Source of the DNA: Tissierellia bacterium
Lineage (GTDB): Bacteria; Bacillota_A; Clostridia; Tissierellales; Peptoniphilaceae
Direction of reading: 5' to 3'
Assembly: GCA_030537695.1 (NCBI GenBank)
Contig: JAUNVJ010000004.1
Coordinates: forward strand, 1-64,000
Length of the DNA stretch: 64,000 bases
Shown here: in pieces, positions 36,141 to 44,329 of the stretch
Layout of the letters: every line of letters begins with the position of its first letter
How positions within the stretch are numbered: the first letter of the stretch is position 1
Notes under the pieces: generated by a model
Database searches by the model: none
Told to the model about the DNA's origin: nothing
Seen by the model: only the letters and a program-made list of their open reading frames with translations
Position numbers and translations under genes: made by a program

Positions 36141-36891
36141 AAAATTATCGTTACAATACATCGTCTACGAGTTAAAGATTTTATCCGCCAATTGGTATAT
36201 TCCCTTTTTCGGAATCGTCTTTCCCATTGCTCTGACTTTACTTTTAGGTTTTTCCATCTTTTCGGAGATTCCTCTGAAATACCTACCCGAAGCCAAGTTG
36301 AAATTGATGTTGACCAATGTGCAGATTGTCATTCTCTCCATCTTTTTATTGGGCCATGGTGCCATCTACTCTTTGGAATTGGAGAAAAACATTCCCTTAA
36401 GATTGGAACTTTTTGGAATCCCAAAACATGTAATTTTACAAGGTAAAATCATAGCTCAAATGATCTTCTGCATAATCGCTCTCATATTATACTTTGGTCT
36501 TACCTATCTTTTTATGGGATATCGACTTCCCACTTTGGTAGGAAGTGCTATCGTGGTCCTTCTTATATTTATCCTCGGTGTTTTATCCTTACTCTTTGCC
36601 CATGGAATTTGCAATGCCATCCGAAAATTCAATGCCACCTATGGAGTGCTTATGGCTTTGTATTTTTCCACATTGATCCTTAGTGGAGGAATGGGGATCC
36701 GTACTTCAGAAATGCCTCAATTTATACAAGTTATTTCCAAGATGATTCCCTTTTCCTATATTGGTGATGATTTTACTTCACTGTGGTTGGGAAAATCCAT
36801 TGCCTGGGCTCCTTTTATACAATCTCTTATTTTTTACGGATTGATGGGCCTTCTGATTGTAGTTCTATCCTTTCAAAGAAAGAGAATTTAA
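36133..36891 (+). CDS. ABC-2-type permease
   Basis: 252 residues, about six helices (WYIPFFGIVFPIALTLLLGF; LTNVQIVILSIFLLGHGAIY; IIAQMIFCIIALILYFGLTY; the rest follow). I use the ATG at 36133 preceded by GGGAAGTAGA. Works with the ATPase at 35277 as a half-and-half exporter. Ends just before a strong terminator. Substrate unknown. Confidence 0.92.
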   Translation: MNRKLSLQYIVYELKILSANWYIPFFGIVFPIALTLLLGFSIFSEIPLKYLPEAKLKLMLTNVQIVILSIFLLGHGAIYSLELEKNIPLRLELFGIPKHVILQGKIIAQMIFCIIALILYFGLTYLFMGYRLPTLVGSAIVVLLIFILGVLSLLFAHGICNAIRKFNATYGVLMALYFSTLILSGGMGIRTSEMPQFIQVISKMIPFSYIGDDFTSLWLGKSIAWAPFIQSLIFYGLMGLLIVVLSFQRKRI

Positions 36892-36929
36892 CGGATCATT
36901 ATCCTTAAAATATAGCACTTCCAAGATCA

Positions 36930-36958
36930 AAAAAAGGAAAGTAGTCTTTCCTTTTTTA
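36930..36958 (+). terminator. Terminator of the two-component/ABC operon
   Basis: AAAGGAAAG pairs with CTTTCCTTT around TAGT, followed by TTTT. Confidence 0.85.
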
Positions 36959-37015
36959 ATGTACATATTTTCTTGTTTCTGCTATACTAAAGGGTAAAAG
37001 AACAGGAGTAAAACT

Positions 37016-37390
37016 ATGACTTTTCGTTTGTTTAAAAATCATACCCATCCCCTCGATGCCCGTTGGAATTTAATTACCAATGATCAGGAAATCATCGATC
37101 CTTCTTGGGAAGATATTATAAAGGCATTGGCCAATGCCCATGAAGGGGAAGGCCTTTTTGTGACTTTAGAATCTCTTCTCAATGAAGAAGGGATCAAAGT
37201 ACTACAAGCCCTAGGTCGAAATGAAGGCGGTATGAAATACCGTCTTGAGGCAATTCCCTGCGATCTAAAGCCGGAAATTTATTATTGTAAAGAGGATCTC
37301 TCCTTTGAAGAAGCGTTGAATTATTATCAAGAGTTCTTCCAAACTCGTCATATTGACCGTTTCTCTTACTGGAGAAGAGAAGAATTATAA
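37016..37390 (+). CDS. Uncharacterised small acidic protein
   Basis: 124 residues, soluble, no signal or membrane segment. ACAGGAG precedes the ATG, and the composition and codon use are those of a real gene. Motifs visible: DARWNLITNDQEIIDPSWEDI, ALANAHEGEGLFVTLESL, and a Tyr/Arg-rich C-terminus (FSYWRREEL). I do not recognise the family. It is convergent with the decarboxylase gene (3 bp between the stops) and stands alone after the ABC operon terminator. Confidence 0.78.
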   Translation: MTFRLFKNHTHPLDARWNLITNDQEIIDPSWEDIIKALANAHEGEGLFVTLESLLNEEGIKVLQALGRNEGGMKYRLEAIPCDLKPEIYYCKEDLSFEEALNYYQEFFQTRHIDRFSYWRREEL

Positions 37391-37393
37391 TTT

Positions 37394-38890
37394 TTAAATT
37401 TCTCGCAGTATAAAATCTGTGGGAGGAATCAATGATCTTACTTTTGGATCTTCAAAAATTCTTTGAGGATCTTTTTTTATTTCCATCATCCCCTCTTTTA
37501 ACTCGTCAATCAATGCTTCCATACTCTCGTTACTCATCAAGGGATGGTGAAAGCAAAAACGAAGGACTCTTTCTTTCTTTAAGCTTGTGGTCAGATAGGC
37601 GAAATTTTTAAGGGCCAGTCCCCTTTTTGACAGATAGCTTTGAACTTGATCCCAATTTTTTTCTTCCACTTCCTTTGGCTCGACCCGAAGGTTGACAATA
37701 CCCATTTGAGGACCGGTGATAATTCGTACATCGTCTATTTGAGAAATCCTTTCGGCAAATTTTTCGCCATTTGAAAGACAGCGATTAATACCTTGACGAA
37801 TCCTTGCCAATCCCAAGGTTTGAAGCGTAAACCAAAGCTTGACTCCACGAATGGGGCGAGTCATTTCCAATCCCATATCCCAAGAATTTGGAATTTCATC
37901 TTCCTGATCCAAATCTTCAATATATTCTCCTTGTGCATGAAAAGAAGCAAGTAAGCTTTCTCGATTTTTTACTAGTAAGATCCCACAACCATAGGTTTGA
38001 AAAAGCCATTTATGACCGTCCCAGGTGATAGAATCACCTCGATGAATCCCTTGAATCAGATCTTTTTGATCCGACAAGATCATGGAAGCGCCATAGGCTC
38101 CATCAATATGAAACCACAGATGATACTCTTCACAAATGTCAGCTAAAGAATCCAAAGGATCTACAGCACCTGTATTGGTAGTGCCTGCTGTTCCAATTAC
38201 CAAAAAAGGAATGCGATCTTCTTTTAGATCCAATTGAATCTTCTTTTGCAAATCCGCAGGATCCATTCGATATTGATCATCAGTTTTTATCGATATGATT
38301 TGATTCGGCTGGAAGCCTAAAATGTGAGCCCCCTTGGATACAGAAAGATGGGCTTGATGGGAAGCATAAATTCGTCCCTTGGAAAAATCCCCCTTTAATT
38401 TTTTATTTCTAGCAATTACCATGGCCAATAGATTGGACATGGAACCACCGGAGGTAAAGACGCCCCCTCTTTTGTCCCCGAGATTTAATAATTTCCCTAA
38501 AAAATCCAAGGTTTGTTCTTCAATCAAAGCAGGCCCCGGAGAAATTTCTCCACTTCCACCATAGGGGTTTTCAATGGCATTAAAAATATCCCCCAAAATG
38601 GAATAAGGTGTTACCGCATCGGGAATAAAGGATAGATAATGGGGATGATTCGGTCGCCATCGATGAATATATACCTTCTTCATTAAAAATCGCAAAGTTT
38701 CTTCTGCAGAATTTGGAGTTTCGGAAAAAACTTGGCTTCGAATTTCTTCTTCATCCTCTAAAGGCAGTCGGTCATAGGCACCTCGACAATGGAAAGAATC
38801 CTCTGTCAGTCCACTCAATTCCCCCACCCAATGGGGCAAATATTTATTCATTACGTGATAAAAGTCATTCCAATTATATATATTTTTCAT
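37394..38890 (-). CDS. PLP-dependent group II amino-acid decarboxylase
   Basis: 498 residues. PLP-Lys in DGHKWLFQTYGCG (about 298-310), the cofactor-carboxylate block WFHIDGAYGA, TSGGSMSNLLAM and GTAGTTNTGAVDPL place it in the aromatic-amino-acid / diaminobutyrate / glutamate decarboxylase family. RPNHPHYLSFIP near residue 80 is the substrate-side loop. The product is a biogenic amine or beta-alanine-like compound; which amino acid is used cannot be read from the sequence. AAGGGGGA precedes the ATG. No antiporter partner is adjacent. Confidence 0.93.
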   Translation of the reverse strand: MKNIYNWNDFYHVMNKYLPHWVGELSGLTEDSFHCRGAYDRLPLEDEEEIRSQVFSETPNSAEETLRFLMKKVYIHRWRPNHPHYLSFIPDAVTPYSILGDIFNAIENPYGGSGEISPGPALIEEQTLDFLGKLLNLGDKRGGVFTSGGSMSNLLAMVIARNKKLKGDFSKGRIYASHQAHLSVSKGAHILGFQPNQIISIKTDDQYRMDPADLQKKIQLDLKEDRIPFLVIGTAGTTNTGAVDPLDSLADICEEYHLWFHIDGAYGASMILSDQKDLIQGIHRGDSITWDGHKWLFQTYGCGILLVKNRESLLASFHAQGEYIEDLDQEDEIPNSWDMGLEMTRPIRGVKLWFTLQTLGLARIRQGINRCLSNGEKFAERISQIDDVRIITGPQMGIVNLRVEPKEVEEKNWDQVQSYLSKRGLALKNFAYLTTSLKKERVLRFCFHHPLMSNESMEALIDELKEGMMEIKKDPQRIFEDPKVRSLIPPTDFILREI

Positions 38891-39250
38891 TTATATCCCC
38901 CTTTTTCTGTATTATATCATGAAGCATCTTTAAAATCGTTAAGTCCTTTTTCCTTATTGCAAAAGAATCGATCTCTATCCAAAAAAATTCCAAATATTTG
39001 CTTTTTTCCATTTTTTCTAAAGTTTTACCCTTTGTAAACTTTTTTCTGTCTTCTATATTCTTCTATTTCTTTATTCTGATAAAGATCCATTCCTACGAAT
39101 TTTATTTATACAACTCCTTTGTACTTCAAAGTCCCATAGTTGCAAACGAAAAGAAAATGACAACCTTTTCCTTTTTTTAATGAATAATTGGCTTTATTCG
39201 ATGGTTCTTTGATCTCAATTGACTTCTATTTAATATACTATTTTATATTT
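38891..39250. other. AT-rich gap between divergent decarboxylase and permease genes
   Basis: No gene seen in the 360 bp next to the decarboxylase start; the stretch is T-rich. The permease-side part carries the sites given separately. Confidence 0.4.
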
Positions 39251-39265
39251 TTTACGTAACGTAAA
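39251..39265. promoter_or_regulatory. Perfect 6-3-6 palindrome, candidate operator
   Basis: TTTACG-TAA-CGTAAA, 150 bp upstream of the permease-amidohydrolase operon and 360 bp upstream of the decarboxylase start. Binding protein unknown. Confidence 0.4.
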
Positions 39266-39325
39266 TCATTTCTATAGGTGATCTGGTTTTTCCATAAAAT
39301 TATGGCAGAAAAGTCTTTTGGAAAG

Positions 39326-39391
39326 TTGACTTGTAATTTCAAAAGTTATACTATTGATGAAACATCTTTCTGGATAAATCATGAAAGATGT
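39326..39391 (+). promoter_or_regulatory. Promoter and leader hairpin of the permease-M20 operon
   Basis: TTGACT (39326-39331), 15-nt spacer, TATACT (39347-39352). The predicted leader starts with a 9-bp perfect hairpin: ACATCTTTC at about 39362 pairs with GAAAGATGT ending at 39391. No T-tract follows, so it is not a terminator; it may stabilise the transcript or act as a protein site. Confidence 0.45.
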
Positions 39392-39413
39392 AAATTTTAA
39401 AAGGAGGAAAATG

Positions 39414-40598
39414 ATGAACGCTATTATTTCATTATGTTTTATTTTCGTCGTCTATGCCATTGGTGATATCATCAGTGTCAAGACAAAATCCATCGTCTCC
39501 TCACTCTTTACTTGTTCCGTATTGTTTTTAATCGGATTTTGGTTTGGAGTGCCGGCAGATTTGTTTCAACAGGCCAATTTATTCCAAATTGGAGCTGTCA
39601 TTATACCCGTACTTCTTGTTCATATGGGTTCTATGATCGATTTGGAACAAATTAAAGCCCAGTGGAAAACCTTAATTATTGCTTTTGCTGCAGTAATTGG
39701 TGTTGCCATTACCGTATTGGGTGTGGGACAATTCCTAGTAGAACGTGAGGCTGCTGTTATTGCGGCTCCCCCCATCGCCGGTGGAATTATTGCCGGAATT
39801 CAAATGAGTGAAGCTGCCAATACCATTGGTCGTGAGGATCTAGCCGTCCTTGCCACATTATTAGTCGTAATCCAAGGTTTTGTCGGATATCCCATTGCTT
39901 CCATTTGCTTGAAAAAAGAGGGACGACGTGTTTTAGAACAATACCGTTTACAAGGTGGGGATTTTCATGAAACTCTTGCAGAAGACAAAGTAGAAAAGAA
40001 AAAATTAATCAGACCTCTTTCTGAAAAATACGTAGGCAGTAACCTCTTAATTGCTAAGACGATGATTATCGGAGTGTTGGCAGTGGTTATCTCTACGAAG
40101 GTCCAAGAGGCTGTAGGTTTTAATTTATTGGATAAAAACGTATTGGCACTTCTCTTAGGTATTTTATTTTATGCCATCGGTTTTTTAGACAGTTCCATTT
40201 TGATCAAGGCCAATGGTTTCGGATTTATGATTGCTGCATTGATGGCTGTTATTTTTGCCAATCTCTCAACAGCAACACCGGAAATGATCGGATCCCTACT
40301 TCCGATTATCGTAACTACTTTGGCACTAGGTACCGTTGGAATTTTAGTCTTTTCATTTATCGTTGGAAAATTATTAAATGTGTCCAAATACATGGCCACC
40401 GCCATCGGGATTTCTGCTCTATTCGGATTTCCGGGAACCTATATTATTTCTCAAGAAGTTTCCAATGCTCTTGGGGAAAATGAAGAAGAGAGAAAAGTCG
40501 TATTGGACTCCATGTTACCACAAATGTTAGTAGCAGGATTCGTCACAGTTTCCATCGCTTCTGTCATTCTTGCCGGTATTATGGCACCGATGCTATAA
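39414..40598 (+). CDS. Multi-pass membrane transporter, partner of M20 amidohydrolase
   Basis: 394 residues with about ten membrane helices arranged as two halves. Conserved-looking reentrant motifs are APPIAGGIIAGIQMSEAAN in the first half and SALFGFPGTYIISQEV in the second, like GltS/2-hydroxycarboxylate-type carriers. AGGAGG lies 6 nt before the ATG at 39414 (an ATG at 39411 is too close). The M20 gene follows in 21 bp, so the permease probably imports the hydrolase's substrate, an acyl-amino acid or small peptide. The exact family is not certain. Confidence 0.8.
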   Translation: MNAIISLCFIFVVYAIGDIISVKTKSIVSSLFTCSVLFLIGFWFGVPADLFQQANLFQIGAVIIPVLLVHMGSMIDLEQIKAQWKTLIIAFAAVIGVAITVLGVGQFLVEREAAVIAAPPIAGGIIAGIQMSEAANTIGREDLAVLATLLVVIQGFVGYPIASICLKKEGRRVLEQYRLQGGDFHETLAEDKVEKKKLIRPLSEKYVGSNLLIAKTMIIGVLAVVISTKVQEAVGFNLLDKNVLALLLGILFYAIGFLDSSILIKANGFGFMIAALMAVIFANLSTATPEMIGSLLPIIVTTLALGTVGILVFSFIVGKLLNVSKYMATAIGISALFGFPGTYIISQEVSNALGENEEERKVVLDSMLPQMLVAGFVTVSIASVILAGIMAPML

Positions 40599-40619
40599 GC
40601 ATAAACGAAGGAGGATCTT

Positions 40620-41798
40620 ATGGATTATAAAAAAATAATCGAAGATAATAAAGAATATGTACGTCAGTTAAGAAGATATTTTCATCAGTATCCCGAACTT
40701 AGCTTTGAAGAAGTGGAAACGACCAAAGCAATTGCAAAGGAATTGGATAAATTGGGAATCGACTATGAAATCAATCCGGAAAAGAATACAGGAATCGTTG
40801 CTACGATTTGTACCAATCCCAATGGAAAACGGATCATGCTTCGAGGCGATATTGATGCATTAAATGTTACTGAAAAAAATGACTTTGATTTCAAATCTAA
40901 AAATGAGGGAAAAATGCATGCTTGCGGTCATGATGGCCATATTGCAATTTTATTGGGAGCAGCTAAAATCTTGAAAGAAATGGAAGATCAAATTGACGGA
41001 ACCGTCTATTTTGTTTTCCAACCGGCGGAAGAAGTCGGTCGTGGTGCTCAATATATGATTAACTTTTCCGACTGGTACGAAAAGACGGATGCTGTTTTTG
41101 GTGGCCATGTCTGGAGTGGATTGGAAACCGGCAAGATCAATTGTGAACCGGGCCCTCGAATGGCAGCTGCCGATATGTTTACCATTAAAGTTCACGGAAA
41201 ATCCGGCCATGGTGCTCAGCCTCATCAGACAGTAGATGCTACCGTTGTCGCTGCATCTTTAGTTATGAATCTGCAAACTTTGGTTTCCAGAAAATATAAT
41301 CCCTTGGATGAATTGGCAGTAACCATTGGAGCCTTGCAAAGTGGTCAACGCTTCAATATTATTTCAGGAGAAGCCCATTTGGAAGGAACGATTCGATACT
41401 TTTCACCTGAAATTGCAAAGACAATTGAAGAAAATATGAGAAATATGATCGAACATATCTGTGCCGCATACGGTGCTACTTATGAATTTGATTACCATTA
41501 TATAGTGCCTGCAACGATTAATGATGAACAAGCTGCCGAATTGGGACAGCGTACCATTGTGGAAGTATTAGGTGAAGATGCTCTTAGCTATGTGGAAAAG
41601 ACCACCGGTGGAGAAGATTTTGCCTACTTCATGAAAGATAAACCCGGTGCATTCGTCTTCGTTGGAACCAATAATCCGGAAAAAGGTGCCGACTATGCCC
41701 ATCACAATGAACGTTTCAATATGGATGATGATGTACTATCTGCAGCGTCTATGGTCTATGCCAAATATGCCATTAATTATTTAAATGAAAATAAATAA
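40620..41798 (+). CDS. M20 family amidohydrolase (hippurate/IAA-amino-acid hydrolase type)
   Basis: 392 residues. Metal ligands appear in MHACGHDGHIA (Cys-Gly-His-Asp), QPAEEVGRGAQYM (Glu pair) and TTGGEDFAYF, with the dimerisation-domain His in SGHGAQPHQTVDA. These enzymes split N-acyl or peptide bonds of amino-acid conjugates in the cytoplasm. AAGGAGGATCTT precedes the ATG. Second gene of the permease operon; terminator follows. Confidence 0.94.
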   Translation: MDYKKIIEDNKEYVRQLRRYFHQYPELSFEEVETTKAIAKELDKLGIDYEINPEKNTGIVATICTNPNGKRIMLRGDIDALNVTEKNDFDFKSKNEGKMHACGHDGHIAILLGAAKILKEMEDQIDGTVYFVFQPAEEVGRGAQYMINFSDWYEKTDAVFGGHVWSGLETGKINCEPGPRMAAADMFTIKVHGKSGHGAQPHQTVDATVVAASLVMNLQTLVSRKYNPLDELAVTIGALQSGQRFNIISGEAHLEGTIRYFSPEIAKTIEENMRNMIEHICAAYGATYEFDYHYIVPATINDEQAAELGQRTIVEVLGEDALSYVEKTTGGEDFAYFMKDKPGAFVFVGTNNPEKGADYAHHNERFNMDDDVLSAASMVYAKYAINYLNENK

Positions 41799-41828
41799 AT
41801 AAAAAGAGCCTTAAGGCTCTTTTTTTAT
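41799..41828 (+). terminator. Terminator of the permease-M20 operon
   Basis: AAAGAGCC/GGCTCTTT with a short loop, followed by TTTTTTT. Confidence 0.9.
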
Positions 41829-42119
41829 GCCTCCAATCCCCTTTCTTAAAATTTTATGATAAATTCAAGGGATAAATATCATTTTTCTTCGTATTGTCCA
41901 ATGATCTCATTGATGTTAAAAGACTTTATCAACACCTGTTTCATTGTCCCAATTCCAAAAATAAATGATTAATTGCTTTCTTTTTGTGCCCATAACGACT
42001 TTTTCCATATTTCATTTAAAATCTTGAAATAGTTACAATCTGTTAAAAATCGTTTAAAACTGTACTAAACGGGAATACATTAACTATCAGACAAATTAAT
42101 TGCTTACAAGTAGGAAATT

Positions 42120-43160
42120 ATGAATCAAGAAAAAAATAATTTTTGGTCCCGCCATTTACATTTAGAAGCGGGATTTAATTTATCATGGGGAGCAGTGATT
42201 GCCGGTGTCGTCACATTTTTTGCCGTTTTTTTACTGTTCTCATTAATTACATCCGCCATTGGATTAGGTACTTTGGATCCCACATCTTCCACTCCATTTC
42301 ACGGAGTGATGGCGGGTATGAGTATCGGTACGATTATAACTTTGTTGATTGCTCTATTTTGTGGTGGTTTCGTTGCTGGATTGGCTGCTAGAAAAACCGG
42401 TCTTTTGCACGGATTTTTAACTTGGGCACTATCTCTGGTACTATCCTTCTTACTATTGACGATGGCCACTTTCAGTGCCTTAGGAGCAGCCGGTAGAGCT
42501 GCAAGTTCTGTCGCCGGAGCTGTGGGAAATGCAACCGGATCTGTGGCTGGTGGAATCGGCAATATAACCACCAATGCTTTGGAATCTTTAAGTGATGAAA
42601 TTGATATTGACAAGAGTCAAGTTAATGAAGAAACACAAAAGATTTTAAGAGATACAGAAATCGAGCAATTACAACCGGAATACTTGGAAGCACAGTTAAA
42701 CGAAGCCAAGAGTGAAACAGCTCAAGCTGCTAAAGACCTTGCCGTAAATCCGGAAAATTCCGATGAAATTATCAATAATTTGACAGCTTCCCTACAGGAA
42801 AAGATCGATAATATTTCCGCAAATGTAGACCGTGACGCCGTTAAAAATGCCGTTGCGAAAAATACAGATCTAACAGAAGCTGAGGCGGATGAAGCAGTAG
42901 ACAATGCCATTGCCGGAATTGAACAAGCACAAACGGAAGCTTCCCGACAACTTGAAAATGCCAAAATCAAAATCGAAGAAACGAAAACTTCTATCGAACA
43001 AGGTATTGAAGAAGGACGAGAAGCTGCCGATGAAGTCACAGATAAAGCGTCCGGAGCATCGGTTATGTTATTTGTCGGTTTAGTTGTTGGAGCTGCCATC
43101 GCCTCTTTCGGTGGAATTATCGGTTCTGCCAAAACAAGAGAAACCATTATCCAAGAATAA
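42120..43160 (+). CDS. Membrane protein with Ala/Glu-rich helical cytoplasmic or extracellular domain
   Basis: 346 residues. Three N-terminal membrane helices with Gly-rich faces (LSWGAVIAGVVTFFAVFLLF; GTIITLLIALFCGGFVAGL; LTWALSLVLSFLLLTMATF), then about 190 residues of charged, Ala-rich, heptad-like helix (Asn/Glu/Ala/Lys), and a final helix (VMLFVGLVVGAAIASFGG). The N-terminal part resembles small YrzE/TIGR04086-type membrane proteins. A weak ribosome site TAGGAAATT precedes the ATG. Stands alone between terminators. Function unknown; a stress-related membrane scaffold is one guess. Confidence 0.75.
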   Translation: MNQEKNNFWSRHLHLEAGFNLSWGAVIAGVVTFFAVFLLFSLITSAIGLGTLDPTSSTPFHGVMAGMSIGTIITLLIALFCGGFVAGLAARKTGLLHGFLTWALSLVLSFLLLTMATFSALGAAGRAASSVAGAVGNATGSVAGGIGNITTNALESLSDEIDIDKSQVNEETQKILRDTEIEQLQPEYLEAQLNEAKSETAQAAKDLAVNPENSDEIINNLTASLQEKIDNISANVDRDAVKNAVAKNTDLTEAEADEAVDNAIAGIEQAQTEASRQLENAKIKIEETKTSIEQGIEEGREAADEVTDKASGASVMLFVGLVVGAAIASFGGIIGSAKTRETIIQE

Positions 43161-43177
43161 ATTGTATTCCTTTGACT

Positions 43178-43222
43178 ATAAAAAATCTCGAGTACCTTTT
43201 AAAGGTACTCGAGATTTTTTAT
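43178..43222 (+). terminator. Terminator after the Ala-rich membrane protein
   Basis: AAAAATCTCGAGTACC pairs with GGTACTCGAGATTTTT, a 16-bp perfect stem with T-tract. Confidence 0.92.
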
Positions 43223-43317
43223 AGCTTATATGCTTCTATCTTAATAGAAATATTCTTTCTCCATTTTTGAACAATTTATATTTTCCTTGGGTATGAAAGA
43301 AAAAAGGAGGTAATGAA

Positions 43318-43689
43318 ATGAATCATCCAATACTCTTAGTCATTTTAGCCATTGTCATTTTAATAATCTTTAAAGGAGGCCTTATGCAAAAAAACAGCAT
43401 CTCCTACGAAGAAGCTGAACAATTGATACAAGATGAAAAAGCTCTTGTCGTCGATGTGAGAAGAGCTGATGAATATGCTCAAGGACATATTCCCAATGCC
43501 AAATTGATTCCTTTGGATCAAATTTCCACAAGGGCCGAAAAAGAACTCAAAGACAAGGATCGCCCTATCATTTTGTATTGCCGTAGTGGAAATCGAAGCA
43601 ATCAGGCATTAAAAATATTGGAACATCAAGGATATACTCATCTATATAATTTAGGAGGACTCCATAAATGGAAAGGTAAAATTCAATAG
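43318..43689 (+). CDS. Membrane-anchored rhodanese-like protein
   Basis: 123 residues. A single N-terminal helix (PILLVILAIVILIIF) and a rhodanese domain with VVDVRRADEYAQGHIPNA and the active loop CRSGNRS (Cys about 90). Single-domain rhodaneses move sulfane sulfur or act as thiol-redox proteins. AAGGAGGTAATGAA precedes the ATG. Single gene. Confidence 0.92.
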   Translation: MNHPILLVILAIVILIIFKGGLMQKNSISYEEAEQLIQDEKALVVDVRRADEYAQGHIPNAKLIPLDQISTRAEKELKDKDRPIILYCRSGNRSNQALKILEHQGYTHLYNLGGLHKWKGKIQ

Positions 43690-43710
43690 GATTTCTTCTT
43701 GTAAACTTTA

Positions 43711-43738
43711 AAAACCCCATATTTAATGGGGTTTTTTT
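43711..43738 (+). terminator. Terminator of the rhodanese gene
   Basis: AACCCCAT/ATGGGGTT with a short loop and TTTTT; it abuts the 3' end of the opposite-strand tRNA. Confidence 0.9.
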
Positions 43739-43813
43739 GGAGCTGAAGACAGGAATTGAACCCGCAACCTACTGATTACGATTCAGTTGCTCTACCAATT
43801 GAGCTACTTCAGC
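43738..43813 (-). tRNA. tRNA-Thr (anticodon CGT)
   Basis: Read on the minus strand, GCTGAAG (43813-43807) pairs with CTTCAGC; the D-arm GCTCAATTGGTAGAGC, anticodon stem ACTGA/TCAGT with loop ATCGTAA, and T-arm GGTTCAATTCC are standard. A genomic CCA end (43740-43738) is encoded. The anticodon CGT reads ACG. No other RNA gene is next to it. Confidence 0.95.
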
Positions 43814-43830
43814 AAAAGGTTTATGAAATA

Positions 43831-43859
43831 ACTATACCCTTCAATCCTATTTCTGTCAA
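43831..43859 (-). promoter_or_regulatory. Promoter of tRNA-Thr
   Basis: Minus strand: TTGACA (43859-43854), 17-nt spacer, TATAGT (43836-43831), 18 bp before the mature 5' end. Confidence 0.85.
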
Positions 43860-43908
43860 GAATAAATTGACAGAAAGCTCAATACGGATCGTCACCATTT
43901 ATTTACGA

Positions 43909-43936
43909 TTGTTTCATTTTTTAGGTAGTGTATAAT
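43909..43936 (+). promoter_or_regulatory. Promoter of the PII-like/antiporter operon
   Basis: TTGTTT (43909-43914), 16-nt spacer, TATAAT (43931-43936). Confidence 0.6.
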
Positions 43937-43980
43937 AGAATTGAAGGAAGGTCAATGAATCATTACAGGAGGAGGATTTT

Positions 43981-44316
43981 ATGAATGTTTTATTTATCGT
44001 TTTGAATCATGAAAAACATTTTGATGCCTTATTGGAAGCATTTAAAGAACATGCCATCCACGGTGGAACGATTTTAGAAAGCCAAGGTTTAGGTGTTGCT
44101 TCCGCTGAAAATCTCAGTGGCATGAACTATGGTTATTTGCGTCATATCTTAAATGAAGGACGACCTTATAACAAAACACTATTTCTGATTTTAGATGATG
44201 AAAAAATGGATCAAGTTAAAAAGATTGTACGGGAAGTAACTGGTGGAATCGAACGAGAAAACCAAGGAATTATGTTTAATTTTACCTTGGACAGTTTTGA
44301 AGGATTAACGAAATAG
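43981..44316 (+). CDS. PII-like signalling protein
   Basis: 111 residues with a ferredoxin-like pattern: strand VLFIVLN, helix FDALLEAFKEHAIHGGTILESQG, a variable loop with NLSGMNYGYLRHILNEGR, strand KTLFLILD, helix DEKMDQVKKIVREVTGG and final strand. That matches PII/CutA-like trimeric regulators, but the uridylylation Tyr and classic T-loop are not evident. CAGGAGGAGGATTTT precedes the ATG. It sits 13 bp before a cation/proton antiporter gene, so it probably reads a nucleotide signal for that transporter. Confidence 0.82.
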   Translation: MNVLFIVLNHEKHFDALLEAFKEHAIHGGTILESQGLGVASAENLSGMNYGYLRHILNEGRPYNKTLFLILDDEKMDQVKKIVREVTGGIERENQGIMFNFTLDSFEGLTK

Positions 44317-44329
44317 AGGTTGATGATAC

